Shown one piece after another: positions 1 through 5,880 of a stretch of DNA of 7,729 bases (positions are counted from its first letter, which is position 1; every line of letters begins with the position of its first letter). A program made the translations under genes and the position numbers. The DNA lies in assembly GCA_030831265.1 (NCBI GenBank), contig JAURLM010000096.1, positions 1 to 7,729 of the forward strand, given 5' to 3'. This DNA comes from Chloroflexota bacterium (GTDB lineage Bacteria > Chloroflexota > Dehalococcoidia > Lucifugimonadales > Lucifugimonadaceae). Below the pieces are notes generated by a model. That model made no database searches, was not told the origin of the DNA, and was given only the letters and a program-made list of their open reading frames with translations.

Positions 1-144
1 CAGGTTTTTCATTACGATGTTGGCTGCGTTCTTGGCACGCGTGGCTCCCGCCTCCACCATCGCGAATCCGGCCTGCATAAAGAAAACCAGGACCGTTGCC
101 ATCAAAACCCAGACAATGTCCAGGCTTATGGGGTTGAACTCCAT
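1..144 (-). CDS. amt: Ammonium transporter (Amt family), N-terminal fragment
   Basis: Only the first 48 codons are present; the gene runs off the left edge of the window. Amt proteins are trimeric inner-membrane channels that take up ammonium. The visible part starts with ATG at 144-142, is hydrophobic from about residue 8 to 28 (first membrane helix), and carries the family signature FFMQAGFAMVEAG followed by TRAKNAANIVMKNL. This is the highly conserved end of helix 1 and first loop of Amt/MEP/Rh proteins. No separate signal peptide precedes helix 1, unlike E. coli AmtB. An AGAGG ribosome binding site (complement of 154-158) lies 9 bases before the ATG. The neighbouring MFS gene is divergent, so amt is probably the first gene of its own transcript. 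A glnB/glnK gene often accompanies amt but would lie outside the window. The family assignment is firm; substrate and regulation cannot be read from this fragment. Confidence 0.9.
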   Translation of the reverse strand, partial: MEFNPISLDIVWVLMATVLVFFMQAGFAMVEAGATRAKNAANIVMKNL

Positions 145-162
145 TTCCTAACGCCTCTCATT

Positions 163-191
163 GCAACTTTTCTCACCCGTCGCAAAGTTGC
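163..191. promoter_or_regulatory. 8-bp inverted repeat upstream of amt (leader hairpin or operator)
   Basis: The arms GCAACTTT (163-170) and AAAGTTGC (184-191) are perfect reverse complements separated by 13 bases. The element lies 19 to 47 bases before the amt start codon and ends just upstream of its ribosome binding site. It could fold in the amt 5' leader or be bound by a dimeric regulator. No run of T follows on the minus strand, so it is not a classical terminator. The function is inferred only from position. Confidence 0.35.
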
Positions 192-520
192 GGACTCGGG
201 CGGGCAGCTTTTCGCCGTCGCAAGAAACGTTAGGTTCTGTATGTTTCAACGTGGTTGCAGAGGTGTTGCGAAGATGAGTCGTCGATGTAACGCAGATATT
301 TCGAAAACGTGACAGCGGCGAGCAGTGTAAACGTAGTGATTGATTGGTTTTTCGCCAATACGATTCGCGTTGTTTCGTGTATCGACGGGTGTGATACTTA
401 CACGTTGCTGTCTTCGGCTACAGTCAGCACATCCATGGCCACCCCGCTGAATGGTCAACCGCCATCCCTAAAAACAGTCCCGCCCAAGCAGTCAACAATG
501 GAACTCCGGTAACACCCGCC

Positions 521-526
521 AGGAGG
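521..526 (+). promoter_or_regulatory. Shine-Dalgarno AGGAGG that suggests a CTG start for the MFS gene
   Basis: A perfect AGGAGG is followed after 9 bases by an in-frame CTG at 536-538. The in-frame codons back to the stop at 392-394 contain no ATG, GTG or TTG before the ATG at 605. The conserved MFS N-terminal motif lies between 536 and 605. The site therefore favours a start at or near 536. Confidence 0.45.
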
Positions 527-535
527 CGCGGCAGA

Positions 536-1768
536 CTGCGTATCCATGCCGGTGGTCCATTTGCACCGTTTAGCAGTCCTGAATTCCGGCTGTTTTCTGC
601 AGCGATGGTTATCAGCAGCACGGCTCTTGCCATTCAGTCGATGGGACGCATCTGGCTAGTGCAGGACACGACGCATTCTCCGCTCCGGGTGGCTGCCGTA
701 TCTGCTGCCACCGGACTGCCGATCCTTATCCTTGGTTTTTATGGTGGTTACCTGGCGGACCGATTCAGTCGCAAGTGGATTTCGGTATTTGGGGAGGTCC
801 TGTCTTTCGTTGTAGCTTCCGCCCTTGCGGCGTTGGCAGTACTTGGAATCGTGGAGACATGGCACATCATCCTTGCAGCCGGATTACAGGGAACAACTAC
901 GGCACTGGTGGTTTCGGCTCGACAGACCCTGATAACAGACCTTGTACCTGAGGCTCAACAACGCGGTGCGATTGGCCTGTCCATGCTTGTCGCAAATTTG
1001 TCCGGCATTATCGGGCCGGGCATAGCGGGACTGCTGATACCCAGTTTTGGCACTGACATCACACTGGTGGTCGGAGCGGGCGTTGCGCTCATCGGCATCC
1101 TGCTGTTCCTGATGCTCAAAATCACTGCCACACCGGTAACGGAACAGGTCAAACACAGGATGTGGAGCGACGTCGCACAAGGCGTGCGTTACGTTATTCG
1201 GATGCCACGGCTTCGCTGGCTAATGCTGAGCGCCACCATCATGTTGGTCATGATCAGCTCACGCGGGGCGGTCTTTCCACCGTTGGTGCAGGATGTACTC
1301 GGTCGCGGTGCCGGCGCACTGGGAATGATGGAGATGGTTGGCGGTGTGGGTGCAGTGCTGGGGCCACTGTTCGCTGTCTGGCTGACAAACAGGTACGCCG
1401 AGATAAAGATCGAGATTGTCTCAGCCTTTGTGTTTTCCGCATCCGTGGTACTGCTTGCCATTTCACCGTGGTTTGAACTGACGTTGCTGCTCAGCGGCGT
1501 TGCCACATGCGTTGGCACGATTTTTTTCGCCACCAATCTCTCAGCAATTCAACTCGGAGCACCAAAAGATCTACGGGGACGCGTAATAAGCGTTCGTTTT
1601 GTACTCTCCGGGACACATCCCATCGGGCTTATGGCGCTTGGTGGGCTGGCTCAATACGCAGGCACACGTCAGGCACTGTTGATCTTCGCAATTACCGGCA
1701 TATTGCTGGTGGCCCTCTTGAACATAGTTCTGCCTGCGAAAGATGGGCAGGAAACTCCGGAGCGCTGA
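536..1768 (+). CDS. Major facilitator superfamily exporter (MFS_3-like)
   Basis: This is an inner-membrane secondary transporter of the 12-helix MFS type, most like proton-coupled drug or siderophore exporters; the substrate is unknown. From the CTG at 536 it is 410 residues, close to the usual 400-420; from the first ATG at 605 it is 387. The upstream codons encode FSSPEFRLFSAA, the typical pre-helix-1 motif of this family, and starting at 605 would remove it and cut into helix 1. The helix 2-3 loop carries motif A as GGYLADRFSRK (about residues 70-80). Alternating hydrophobic segments continue to the C-terminus, which ends in a short charged tail. A basic loop between the two six-helix halves lies near the RMPRLRWL stretch. 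The gene stands alone: amt is divergent and panC convergent, with 17 bases between the two stop codons. The family is certain. The start is uncertain: a frameshift in the assembly or a non-standard start are both possible. Confidence 0.85.
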   Translation: MRIHAGGPFAPFSSPEFRLFSAAMVISSTALAIQSMGRIWLVQDTTHSPLRVAAVSAATGLPILILGFYGGYLADRFSRKWISVFGEVLSFVVASALAALAVLGIVETWHIILAAGLQGTTTALVVSARQTLITDLVPEAQQRGAIGLSMLVANLSGIIGPGIAGLLIPSFGTDITLVVGAGVALIGILLFLMLKITATPVTEQVKHRMWSDVAQGVRYVIRMPRLRWLMLSATIMLVMISSRGAVFPPLVQDVLGRGAGALGMMEMVGGVGAVLGPLFAVWLTNRYAEIKIEIVSAFVFSASVVLLAISPWFELTLLLSGVATCVGTIFFATNLSAIQLGAPKDLRGRVISVRFVLSGTHPIGLMALGGLAQYAGTRQALLIFAITGILLVALLNIVLPAKDGQETPER

Positions 1769-1785
1769 GATCAGTTCGCCGGGAG

Positions 1786-2622
1786 CTAGTCCAGTACCAA
1801 GTTGTCTATAAGGTGCGTGCTGCCCACACGCGCTGCAAGTGACAGCAACGCTTCACCCGTTACAACTCCACGGAATTCGGCCAGCGTGCAGGAATCTGCA
1901 ATGCTCACGTAGTCAGGCTCAACACCGGGCTCGCTGCGCAGCACGTTTTCGACACATGTCTTGATTGCGTCTGCGTCGCGTTCGCCTTGCGTCCAGAGTT
2001 CTCTACCGGCACAGAGTGCCCGGTAAAGGACAGGAGCGGCTGCTCGTTGATCAGCAGACAGGTATCGATTCCGACTACTGAGGGCGAGGCCGTCCGGTTC
2101 GCGAACCGTGGGAATACGGACTATCTCGATGCCGAAGCCCAGCTCCTTGTTCATCTTTTCGATGATGCGAAGCTGCTGTGCATCCTTTTCGCCGAACATG
2201 GCTATGTCTGGCCTGATAAGAGCAAATATCTTGGTGACAACCGTTGAGACTCCGATGAAATGGCCGGGGCGTCTTGCGCCTTCCAGCACGGTTCCAATTG
2301 GTCCGGGATCAACTCGGAAACTCTCTCCGGGGGGATAGACCTCACTTACGGATGGTGCAAAGACAGCTGCTGTGCCATGCTTTTCGAACATGGCAAGGTC
2401 AGCCTTGCGATCCTGCGGATACGTGGAAAGGTCTTCGGACGCGCTGAACTGAGTCGGGTTGAGGAACAACCAGCCAATTGTTACGTCTGCAATTTCTTTC
2501 GCCTTGACGAGATGCGCTTCGTGACCCGCATGCATTCCGCCAAGCGTAGCCACGAGTGCGGTGCGACCAGTCACGCTGCGCCTGAACTCCCGCATCTCAG
2601 CGGCTGTTTCTATCACTCGCAT
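1786..2622 (-). CDS. panC: Pantothenate synthetase (pantoate--beta-alanine ligase)
   Basis: PanC condenses pantoate and beta-alanine using ATP (via pantoyl-adenylate) to give pantothenate, in the cytoplasm. The 278-residue length is normal. Visible signatures are HAGH at 31-34 (HIGH-like nucleotide motif), NPTQF at 55-59, LEGARRPGHFIGVSTVV at 113-129, GEKDAQQL at 144-151 and DGLALSSRNRYL at 177-188. The first motif differs from the usual PTMGxLHxGH: Pro and Met are replaced by Ala and Leu (ATLGGMHAGH), and the usual GEKDYQQ has Ala for Tyr. The His pair, the NPTQ residues, Lys-Asp of GEKD and the SSR loop are kept, so the enzyme should be active. An in-frame stop 15 bases before the ATG at 2622 rules out a longer form. 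The ribosome binding site is weak. It is the last gene of the cluster, 60 bases after panB. Confidence 0.95.
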   Translation of the reverse strand: MRVIETAAEMREFRRSVTGRTALVATLGGMHAGHEAHLVKAKEIADVTIGWLFLNPTQFSASEDLSTYPQDRKADLAMFEKHGTAAVFAPSVSEVYPPGESFRVDPGPIGTVLEGARRPGHFIGVSTVVTKIFALIRPDIAMFGEKDAQQLRIIEKMNKELGFGIEIVRIPTVREPDGLALSSRNRYLSADQRAAAPVLYRALCAGRELWTQGERDADAIKTCVENVLRSEPGVEPDYVSIADSCTLAEFRGVVTGEALLSLAARVGSTHLIDNLVLD

Positions 2623-2630
2623 GGCGAGAA

Positions 2631-2648
2631 CCCGTTCTTACGAACGAA
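2631..2648 (-). promoter_or_regulatory. Small GNRA-loop hairpin just upstream of panC
   Basis: On the minus strand, TTCGTTC-GTAA-GAACGGG can form five Watson-Crick and two G-U pairs closed by a GUAA tetraloop. It ends 8 bases before the panC ATG. The 3' arm can alternatively pair within AGAACGGGTTCT. panC has no clear Shine-Dalgarno, so this structure may affect translation in the panB-panC gap. It is short and could be chance. Confidence 0.25.
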
Positions 2649-2682
2649 GTCGGCGCAGGTTGCTATTTCGTCGCCAGTGAAA

Positions 2683-3567
2683 CTAAACACCATGCTGAAC
2701 ATTAGCCGCGTTCGTGCTGCCGTACGCCGCTGCTTCTTCAGCAGCGGCAGGTTCTAAGTCCACATGGAACGAGTTCGCCTGCGTTGGGAATGATCCCTCA
2801 CGAACATCGGCAGCGTAACGCTCAAGAGCGTCTTTGGCGGTCAGTCCAAGCGTGGCGTAGTCACCGGCATGCTTCGGCTTGAAGTCCAGTCCAAGGCCAA
2901 GCATGTCATACAGCACCTGCACCTGGCCGTCTGTGTACATGCCAGCGCCGATGCCAATAGTGGGGATGTCCAACCGCTTTGTAATCTCGGCCGCAAGTTC
3001 GACGGGTATCAGTTCCAGTACAACGGCAAATGCACCGGCATCCTGGATGGCGAAGGCGTCTTCGATGAGTGCGTCCGCAGAGCGCTGCGTCTTGCCCTGG
3101 ATGCGGTAACCACCCAGTTTGTGGACGGACTGCGGGGTTAGACCAATGTGACCCATGACCGCAACACCGGCGTCCACCAGTCGGCGGATGATCGGGGCGA
3201 TGGGCTTACCGCCTTCGAGCTTGACCGCCTGAGCGCCGCCTTCTTGCAGCAGCCGTCCGGCGTTGCGAAGCGCAGTTTCAGCATCGACTTGATAGCTCAT
3301 AAATGGCATATCTACCACAATGAGCGCACGCTCAGACCCGCGCACAACTGCGGCACAGTGCCTGACCATGTCGTCGACGGTGACCGGGATCGTGGAGTCA
3401 AATCCAAGTACGACGTTACCAAGACTGTCCCCGACGAGAATCATCGGAATACCGGCAGCGTCAACAATTCGGGCCTGCGTGTAGTCGTAAGCGGTCACCA
3501 TGGGGATCCGCTCGCCTTTGGCCGTCATCGCCTGGATCTTGTGTGTAGTGATCCTCCGTGACCGCAT
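2683..3567 (-). CDS. panB: 3-methyl-2-oxobutanoate hydroxymethyltransferase (ketopantoate hydroxymethyltransferase)
   Basis: PanB transfers a one-carbon unit from methylene-tetrahydrofolate to 2-oxoisovalerate, forming ketopantoate, the first committed step to pantothenate and CoA. The ATG at 3567 is chosen because AGGAGG ends 5 bases before it and the product then begins MRSRRITTHKIQAM, as PanB proteins do. The frame stays open to a GTG at 3621 (18 more residues, overlapping the previous stop), but that extension does not resemble PanB. The 294-residue product shows the metal ligands Asp47 (VGDSLG), Asp86 (VDMPF) and Glu118 (KLEGG), the catalytic base Glu185 (VLELIP), and the signatures GHIGLTPQSV (139-148) and GIGAG (205-209). 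Beyond the normal end at NSFH there is an Ala- and Glu-rich tail of about 26 residues, possibly disordered. The gene lies between the DUF2520 gene (50 bases upstream) and panC (60 bases downstream) and is very likely co-transcribed with both. Confidence 0.95.
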   Translation of the reverse strand: MRSRRITTHKIQAMTAKGERIPMVTAYDYTQARIVDAAGIPMILVGDSLGNVVLGFDSTIPVTVDDMVRHCAAVVRGSERALIVVDMPFMSYQVDAETALRNAGRLLQEGGAQAVKLEGGKPIAPIIRRLVDAGVAVMGHIGLTPQSVHKLGGYRIQGKTQRSADALIEDAFAIQDAGAFAVVLELIPVELAAEITKRLDIPTIGIGAGMYTDGQVQVLYDMLGLGLDFKPKHAGDYATLGLTAKDALERYAADVREGSFPTQANSFHVDLEPAAAEEAAAYGSTNAANVQHGV

Positions 3568-3617
3568 GAATACCTCCTGCCGATCGGCTGCCATAGGCTC
3601 ACCGCCGGACTTACTGT

Positions 3618-4556
3618 TCACGGTCTATTTATTATCTCACAACTGTCCCGGAGCGCAGTCTCCAGTATCTGACGGATAGTATCCTGGGCCTCCGAAGTCA
3701 GCCCGCCCTGCTCCCCGGCGATGTGTAATCCCGCCAGGGCCAGTGCAGCGTAAGCCGCTCCATGTTCTTCAGAAACGCCAGAACTGGCCGCTACATGTGC
3801 CCGAACTGTTGTGATGTCTCCTCTAACGTACGGCCCCGTGAGCGCTTGCGGTAGACCGTTTTGCCCCATCCAATTTGCGGTTGTTTTCACAAGCGGGATC
3901 AGCGCAGCCACTGCTTCAGCCCTCGAAACGCCCCCCCTGGAAGCCCAGACTTCAGCTGCGAGGCCCGTCAGCGATGCCAGCAGGCCGCAGGCCATGACGG
4001 CGGCTGTGTGGTAGGCGGCACGCTGGTCCGCCGTGATTGAAATAGGGTTGCCGCCAAGGTCTTTCGCAACCGAGTTCAGCCACGCGGCAAGATTGGAATT
4101 TGGAGACTCGACAGCAAATGTGATACCGCTGAACGCATTTGAGGCTTCTGGTGAAGGGAAGGTCTGAAGCGGGTGTATACCGCCGATTACTGCCCCACAT
4201 TCAGAAGCATGGTGCAATGTTTCGACAGGTAGCGCGCCAGAAAGGTGAACCACAGCTTGTCCTGCACGCCATTCAACAGACTCGCAGACAGAGCCGATTG
4301 CTCCATCCGAGGTCGCTATGACCACGATGTCCGCTGCGTCAGCAACAGTCTGCGGGTCTGCGGTGGTTGCCACACCCGGCAACCGCTGCGAAAGCCAGCT
4401 TCGGTGATCTTCTCTGCGGCTGGATACGACGCTGATCTCGTATCCTATGCTCTTGAGAGCAATCGCAAGGCTGGAGCCGAGTCTGCCAGCACCTATCACG
4501 CCGATACGAGACTGTTTCGTGAACTGCGCTTGGCTGCCACCTGAAGATTTATCCAT
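3618..4556 (-). CDS. Rossmann-like and DUF2520 domain protein, candidate ketopantoate reductase
   Basis: The 312-residue protein has an N-terminal NAD(P)-binding Rossmann domain with the glycine-rich loop GVIGAGRLGSSL (19-30), the strand VVIATSDGAI (78-87) and SGALP (106-110). A C-terminal helical DUF2520 domain follows, recognised by HPLQTF (128-133), YHTAAVMACG (182-191) and LTGPYVRGD (239-247). The fold is that of the 6-phosphogluconate/ketopantoate reductase-like dehydrogenases. It lies between the aminopeptidase and panB, and DUF2520 genes also neighbour panC in other bacteria (for example mycobacteria). Because no panE is visible, I infer that it may reduce ketopantoate to pantoate. This is not demonstrated by the sequence, and IlvC could also supply that activity. 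The ATG at 4556 lies inside the end of the upstream gene (8-base overlap), with GGAG 7 bases before it, which points to translational coupling. The first 16 residues are polar and probably a disordered lead-in. Confidence 0.88.
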   Translation of the reverse strand: MDKSSGGSQAQFTKQSRIGVIGAGRLGSSLAIALKSIGYEISVVSSRREDHRSWLSQRLPGVATTADPQTVADAADIVVIATSDGAIGSVCESVEWRAGQAVVHLSGALPVETLHHASECGAVIGGIHPLQTFPSPEASNAFSGITFAVESPNSNLAAWLNSVAKDLGGNPISITADQRAAYHTAAVMACGLLASLTGLAAEVWASRGGVSRAEAVAALIPLVKTTANWMGQNGLPQALTGPYVRGDITTVRAHVAASSGVSEEHGAAYAALALAGLHIAGEQGGLTSEAQDTIRQILETALRDSCEIINRP

Positions 4557-5562
4557 TCCAGCGCTCCATTAGCTGGCCGCCCATCGGCAGGTCGCGCACC
4601 GCTTTCACGCCACCGAGCGATGTGGCGCTGAGTACGGCGTCTATCACAGCACCGGACATGGCCTGCAACGCGGCTGCATGAAGTGCATCCAGGTTGGCTG
4701 GACCACCATGCTTTCCGGTAGCAAGGGCAAACACCGTGTCGCCGTCATTCTGCGTGTGAGCGGGTCGAACAGCGAGGGCTATTCCGTCCTGTGCAGCGAT
4801 GGCGAGCCTGGACGCTCCGATTTTGTCCAGTTTCGCATCCGTGGCGATTACCCCGATTACAGTGTTGCGGAAGAAGCTGCGAGGTTTCGGAGGTTCAGAC
4901 AGCAGGATGTCGATGGTGCTCCGATAAGCGTGACCGGTTTCATCCAGCGGGGCCGCTATAGGGACACCATCTGCGGGGTCAACAACGTCACCAATGGCAT
5001 TGACGGCGACGAGAGCGCCGACCTTTGAGACGTCAGTCAGTCGAACCGAACATGTGCCAACACCGCCTTTTACGGAACGACCCGCACCCAGCGTCTTACC
5101 GACTGTGCAGCCGGTACCGACGCCGACCGAGCCTCGCTCGAATTGTTGCTGAGCAGCAGCGGCAGCGGCATAACCGTTTTCTGCGGTTGGTCGAACATCC
5201 GACGATATGAACGACAGGTCGAACACGACTGCGGCAGGTACAAGCGGAATTCGGACGCGCCCGAATTGCAGACCGACACCGTTTTCTTCCAGGTAACGGA
5301 TAACGCCGCCAGGTGCATCCAATCCGAAAACGCTGCCCCCCGTAAGCATGATCCCGTTCACCCACTGGGCAGCCGCAAGTGGGTGAAGAAGCTCTGTTTC
5401 CCTGCTTCCCGGAGCTGCTCCCCGGACCTCTATGCCGGCGGTGGCAGGTTCGTCACTCAGGACAACGGTGCAGCCGGTTCCATTGCGGGTATCTGTGTAA
5501 TGACCCACCTTGATACCGGCGATGTCAGTTATTGAACCGGTATATCCGGGGTGCTTTTTCAA
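4549..5562 (-). CDS. P1/S58 family peptidase (DmpA/BapA/ThnT-like, self-processing)
   Basis: This is an N-terminal-nucleophile hydrolase of the P1 (MEROPS S58) family, whose members cleave themselves into two chains and then act as aminopeptidases, often on beta-amino-acid amides. The 337-residue protein opens with the family start ITDIAGIKVGHYTD (11-24), followed by GCTVVL (30-35), RGAAPGSRETELL (47-59), LTGGSVFGLDA (73-83) and GVGTGCTVGK (147-156). The expected self-cleavage site is Asn233-Thr234 in FFRNTVIGVIATDA, making Thr234 the nucleophile; ThnT likewise uses Asn-Thr. There is no signal peptide, so it should be cytoplasmic. The start is TTG at 5562: an in-frame TAG lies just upstream and GGAG sits 9 bases before it. 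It overlaps the DUF2520 start by 8 bases and heads the pantothenate cluster, suggesting a substrate such as a beta-alanyl peptide or pantetheine. That role is inferred from family and position only. Confidence 0.9.
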   Translation of the reverse strand: MKKHPGYTGSITDIAGIKVGHYTDTRNGTGCTVVLSDEPATAGIEVRGAAPGSRETELLHPLAAAQWVNGIMLTGGSVFGLDAPGGVIRYLEENGVGLQFGRVRIPLVPAAVVFDLSFISSDVRPTAENGYAAAAAAQQQFERGSVGVGTGCTVGKTLGAGRSVKGGVGTCSVRLTDVSKVGALVAVNAIGDVVDPADGVPIAAPLDETGHAYRSTIDILLSEPPKPRSFFRNTVIGVIATDAKLDKIGASRLAIAAQDGIALAVRPAHTQNDGDTVFALATGKHGGPANLDALHAAALQAMSGAVIDAVLSATSLGGVKAVRDLPMGGQLMERWNG

Positions 5563-5714
5563 ACCGAACTACTCCGTTAATTGCCACCAGGCACATTAAG
5601 ACAATCAGGGTATGCCCGCCACGATACCGAAAGCGCATCCTGAGGTGGGAAAGATGATGCCACATGCGGCGCCAACCGGTTCGTCACAACGGTCTGTGAA
5701 ATACACCACAAAGG

Positions 5715-5742
5715 TTGACGGCGGGCGTATACTCGTTCGAAT
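5715..5742 (+). promoter_or_regulatory. guaB3p: Possible sigma70-type promoter for guaB3-hisS
   Basis: TTGACG (5715-5720, five of six matches to the -35 consensus) is followed after 16 bases by TCGAAT (5737-5742, four of six to the -10). An alternative -10, TATACT (5728-5733, five of six), lacks a -35 at proper spacing. Transcription would begin about 130 bases before the guaB3 start codon, giving a long leader that includes the two hairpins downstream. This was found by eye only. Confidence 0.35.
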
Positions 5743-5793
5743 TTTCCATGTGCGGAATTCGTAAGGCAGTTTCAGCCTGCATCTGGGACTGTA

Positions 5794-5812
5794 TCCGGGA
5801 GCAGCGCCCGGA
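5794..5812 (+). promoter_or_regulatory. GC-rich leader hairpin upstream of guaB3
   Basis: TCCGGG (5794-5799) and CCCGGA (5807-5812) form a perfect 6-bp stem with a 7-base loop, followed by C and six A. It is not a terminator on the plus strand, since A rather than T follows. On the minus strand the T run precedes the stem, so it is not a terminator there either. It would lie in the guaB3 mRNA leader if the promoter proposed at 5715-5742 is right. Confidence 0.35.
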
Positions 5813-5844
5813 CAAAAAACGTACACCGCACGGCAGATATATAT

Positions 5845-5863
5845 CGGCCCTGGCAGACGGCCG
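5845..5863 (+). promoter_or_regulatory. Second leader hairpin abutting the guaB3 ribosome binding site
   Basis: CGGCC (5845-5849) and GGCCG (5859-5863) can pair around a 9-base loop. The stem ends three bases before the GAGGGG ribosome binding site (5866-5871). It could influence ribosome access, but GGCC is self-complementary, so chance is a real alternative. Confidence 0.25.
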
Positions 5864-5880
5864 TAGAGGGGTGAACCAAA

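Larger units (their letters stand above)
145..535. other. Divergent intergenic region between amt and the MFS gene
   Basis: No convincing gene lies here. It must hold the promoters of amt (leftward) and of the MFS gene (rightward), but I could not find a well-matched sigma70 -35/-10 pair for either. It contains an inverted repeat close to amt (163-191), a short ATTGG/CCAAT inverted repeat near 344-360, and a perfect AGGAGG at 521-526 just ahead of the MFS coding frame. The MFS frame is open from 395 onward, so part of this stretch could be coding if translation starts further upstream than proposed. Confidence 0.5.
5563..5880. other. Divergent intergenic region between the pantothenate cluster and guaB3
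   Basis: No supported gene lies in these 318 bases; the small open frames have no recognisable protein character. The region must carry both divergent promoters. For the rightward direction there is a plausible -35/-10 pair and two hairpins before the guaB3 start. For the leftward direction I found no convincing promoter. A short GGTAT/ATACC inverted repeat (5609-5628) lies in the probable leader of the leftward transcript, and an AACCGGTT palindrome is at 5684-5691. Confidence 0.55.

Noticed and set aside
309..512. A 67-codon plus-strand open frame before the MFS gene
   Set aside because: It begins at GTG with no good ribosome binding site, shows no recognisable protein pattern, and ends just before the AGGAGG of the MFS gene. 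A frameshifted MFS N-terminus was considered and is raised in the findings, but the frame is not supported as a separate gene.
1189..1536. Several antisense and off-frame open frames of 60-115 codons within the MFS and pan genes
   Set aside because: All lie inside genes with strong family signatures in the other frame, and none shows a domain, a credible ribosome binding site or its own spacing.
1755..1785. A possible bidirectional terminator between the convergent MFS and panC genes (CTCCGG pairing with CCGGGAG)
   Set aside because: The stem needs a bulge, the loop is long, it overlaps the MFS stop codon, and no T run follows on either strand.
3568..3621. An N-terminal extension of PanB from a GTG at 3621 overlapping the DUF2520 stop
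   Set aside because: The extra 18 residues do not resemble PanB, and the ATG at 3567 has a perfect AGGAGG at good spacing.
5735..5743. A GTTCGAAT string resembling a tRNA T-loop
   Set aside because: The flanking bases do not pair into a T stem, and no acceptor stem, D arm or anticodon arm can be placed around it. The bases fit a -10 region better.
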